Below, piece by piece: positions 62,823 to 64,000 of a stretch of 64,000 nucleotides of DNA (the stretch's first letter is position 1; the number at the start of each line of letters is the position of its first letter). A model generated the notes under the pieces. That model saw nothing but the letters and a program-made list of their open reading frames with translations, was not told the origin of the DNA and did no database searches. The DNA comes from Acetobacter farinalis. Its GTDB lineage: Bacteria; Pseudomonadota; Alphaproteobacteria; Acetobacterales; Acetobacteraceae. Made by a program: the position numbers and the translations under genes. Location: positions 1 through 64,000 of the forward strand of contig NZ_WOTF01000005.1 of assembly GCF_011516935.1 (NCBI RefSeq). The letters are read 5' to 3'.

Positions 62823-62840
62823 AAGTCTTGAGCCGTAGGC
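62823..62840 (+). promoter_or_regulatory. Candidate protospacer of the mini-crRNA with AAG PAM
   Basis: AAG at 62823-62825 is followed by TCTTGAGCCGTAGGC (62826-62840), identical to the first 15 bases of the spacer at 62767-62781. The G of AAG also matches the last base of the repeat, as in real type I-E targets. A longer match is absent, so Cascade would bind but Cas3 cutting should be weak. The site lies upstream of casA. Confidence 0.55.
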
Positions 62841-62849
62841 TTAATTAGG

Positions 62850-63032
62850 TTGATTCGGTTTGCGAATCGGTTTAAACAAAAACAGCCACCCCAAGCGAGC
62901 TTGAGGTGGCGGGAAGGAAAATTAAAGGGAGGAGCGTAACGTGCGATACACGTTTGCGAGAAGAGTATAAGGGGCAATTATGTCCCCTAAGACTAATAAC
63001 CCTGCCTGTCAGATTGCAGCTGATAGGCAGGG
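62850..63032 (+). promoter_or_regulatory. Structured casA leader region with three hairpins
   Basis: Hairpins are seen at 62852-62868 (GATTCG/CGAATC), 62885-62910 (GCCACCcCAAGC with GCTTGaGGTGGC) and 63000-63032 (CCCTGCCTGTCAG with CTGATAGGCAGGG, one mismatch). None has a U-run directly after it. A TATAAT at 63041-63046 lies close before the casA start but lacks a good -35. The first hairpin is in the same register after the 16-base repeat as the CRISPR-like hairpin, so it may be a third, strongly decayed repeat. Confidence 0.4.
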
Positions 63033-63072
63033 CCATATTATATAATTATTTCAAATTAGGATGTCTAATTAA

Positions 63073-64000
63073 ATGACGGCGTCTGAATTTTTCAATCTCA
63101 TTACAGACGCATGGTTGCCAGTCCTCCATAAATCCGGCGCACGGAGCGTCATTCGCCCCGCCCAGATTGTAGAGGGATTGAAAGACGATCCGATTATCGG
63201 ATTTTCCTGGCCGCGTGCGGACTTTCGGGTCGCCACCTTTGAATTTCTGATCGGCCTTGTGGCCACAGCGTGCCCGCCAACAGGCAACCGGGCGTGGTTG
63301 CAGGGGTGGAATACGCCGCCTTCTGTCGAAAAGCTGGATGAAGCCTTTGCGGCTGTTACCGATGCATTCTGGCTGGATGGCCCCGGCCCACGTTTTCTTC
63401 AGGATTTTGAAGATCTTCAGAGCGGACAGGAGCTTATCGAACGGCTGCTGATTGAGGCACCGGGGGAAAGCACTGTCAAACGCAATGCCGATCTTTTTGT
63501 CCATCGGGGGCAGGTGGAGCGTCTGGGGCGGGGTGCTGCGGCAATGGCGCTGTTCACCCTGCAATCTTGGGCGCCAAGTGGCGGCGCAGGGAATATGACA
63601 GGCCTGCGCGGTGGTGGTCCGCTGACTACTCTTGTGCTCCCCTCGGAAGAGGCCAGCGTGTGGGAGATTGTCTGGGCGAATGTTCCTGAAGGTCCCCCCG
63701 CAAAAGAGGGCGATATAAAAACAGTTTTCCCATGGATGGCCCCCACGGTGGTGTCGGGCAAAGAGGGAACGGATGTGCGGGCAACAGAGAACGCGCACCC
63801 GCTGCAATGCTGGTGGGGTATGCCAAGGCGCATCCGCCTCGATTTTGAGACTGTTGAAGAGGGTACCTGTGATCTGACAGGGCAACCGGATGACCGCTTG
63901 GTGTCGGGATGGCGCCAGCGGCCCTACGGCCCGAAATATGCCGACTGGATTGGCATGCCGTATGGAGCGGGCGGGACCATTCACCCCCTTACACCGCGCT
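63073..64000 (+). CDS. casA: Cascade subunit Cse1/CasA (Cas8e), cut by window end
   Basis: The frame starts at ATG 63073 and stays open for 309 codons to the window end, so the C-terminal part is missing. It reads SEFFNLITDAWLPVLHKSGA, then RVATFEFLIGLVATACPPTG, NADLFVHRGQVERLGRGAAA, WAPSGGAGNMTGLRGGGPLT and CWWGMPRRIRLDFE, the type I-E large subunit that reads the PAM. Family length is about 500. The 310-base gap after cas3 shows it has its own promoter. A weak AGG lies before the start. Confidence 0.92.
   Translation, partial: MTASEFFNLITDAWLPVLHKSGARSVIRPAQIVEGLKDDPIIGFSWPRADFRVATFEFLIGLVATACPPTGNRAWLQGWNTPPSVEKLDEAFAAVTDAFWLDGPGPRFLQDFEDLQSGQELIERLLIEAPGESTVKRNADLFVHRGQVERLGRGAAAMALFTLQSWAPSGGAGNMTGLRGGGPLTTLVLPSEEASVWEIVWANVPEGPPAKEGDIKTVFPWMAPTVVSGKEGTDVRATENAHPLQCWWGMPRRIRLDFETVEEGTCDLTGQPDDRLVSGWRQRPYGPKYADWIGMPYGAGGTIHPLTPR

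Noticed and set aside
62885-62910. Hairpin in the cas3-casA gap as a classical terminator
   Set aside because: No run of T follows on either strand, so I kept it as a structured leader element rather than a terminator.
63046-63984. 312-residue minus-strand open frame opposite casA
   Set aside because: The plus strand encodes a clear Cse1 protein. The antisense frame has no domain.

Overview
The window reads as a chromosomal accessory region of an alphaproteobacterium, most likely an acetic acid bacterium (Acetobacteraceae). The evidence is moderately GC-rich coding DNA, a cydDCAB operon of the cyanide-insensitive bd oxidase type, many short regulator/oxidoreductase pairs and a type I-E CRISPR-Cas locus. 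No rRNA or tRNA gene was seen. The genus is an inference from protein style only.

Layout. 1-3.4 kb: IS3 and IS5 debris, a truncated glycosyltransferase and an HSL-type esterase. 3.6-10.1 kb: a GlxA-type regulator, a TetR/carotenoid-oxygenase pair, two exported SnoaL-like proteins, a Tat-exported DJ-1 protein and an SDR without its catalytic Tyr. A 16-base element links the GlxA promoter to the DJ-1/SDR promoter region. 10.5-14.9 kb: small stress proteins, then a hydrolase/Rrf2 pair and a methyltransferase/AraC pair. 15.0-22.1 kb: a heavy-metal RND tripartite efflux operon below an AraC regulator, which is divergent from an aldo/keto reductase. 23.4-27.0 kb: a decayed IS3 element carrying an apparently complete group II intron and splitting a TetR remnant. 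27.1-31.3 kb: HxlR/quinone oxidoreductase, cupin, ArsR, FrnE-like DsbA and a carboxylesterase. 31.5-38.0 kb: cydDCAB plus two small membrane proteins. 38.6-41.4 kb: peroxiredoxin-ArsR, then a TetR/GST pair with matching operators. 41.6-56.3 kb: more regulator/enzyme pairs, an EamA exporter, GSTs, methyltransferase, FMN reductase and several gene remnants. 56.7-59.7 kb: an alkylation-damage operon, ada - 2OG oxygenase - alkB - tag, with every junction overlapping. 60.0-64.0 kb: cas3 and the first 309 codons of casA/cse1.

The most interesting signal is in the 310-base gap between cas3 and casA. The last codons of cas3 form a type I-E-like CRISPR repeat. A second degenerate repeat follows 21 bases after it. 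The short spacer between them begins with 15 bases that recur 59 bases downstream, directly behind an AAG, the type I-E PAM. This is the architecture expected of a Cas-regulating crRNA (CreR-like): Cascade loaded with this RNA would bind upstream of casA and repress it. This is an inference from sequence and is untested.

Much of the rest is a dense set of stress and detoxification modules. Nearly every divergent pair has a visible inverted repeat in its promoter gap.
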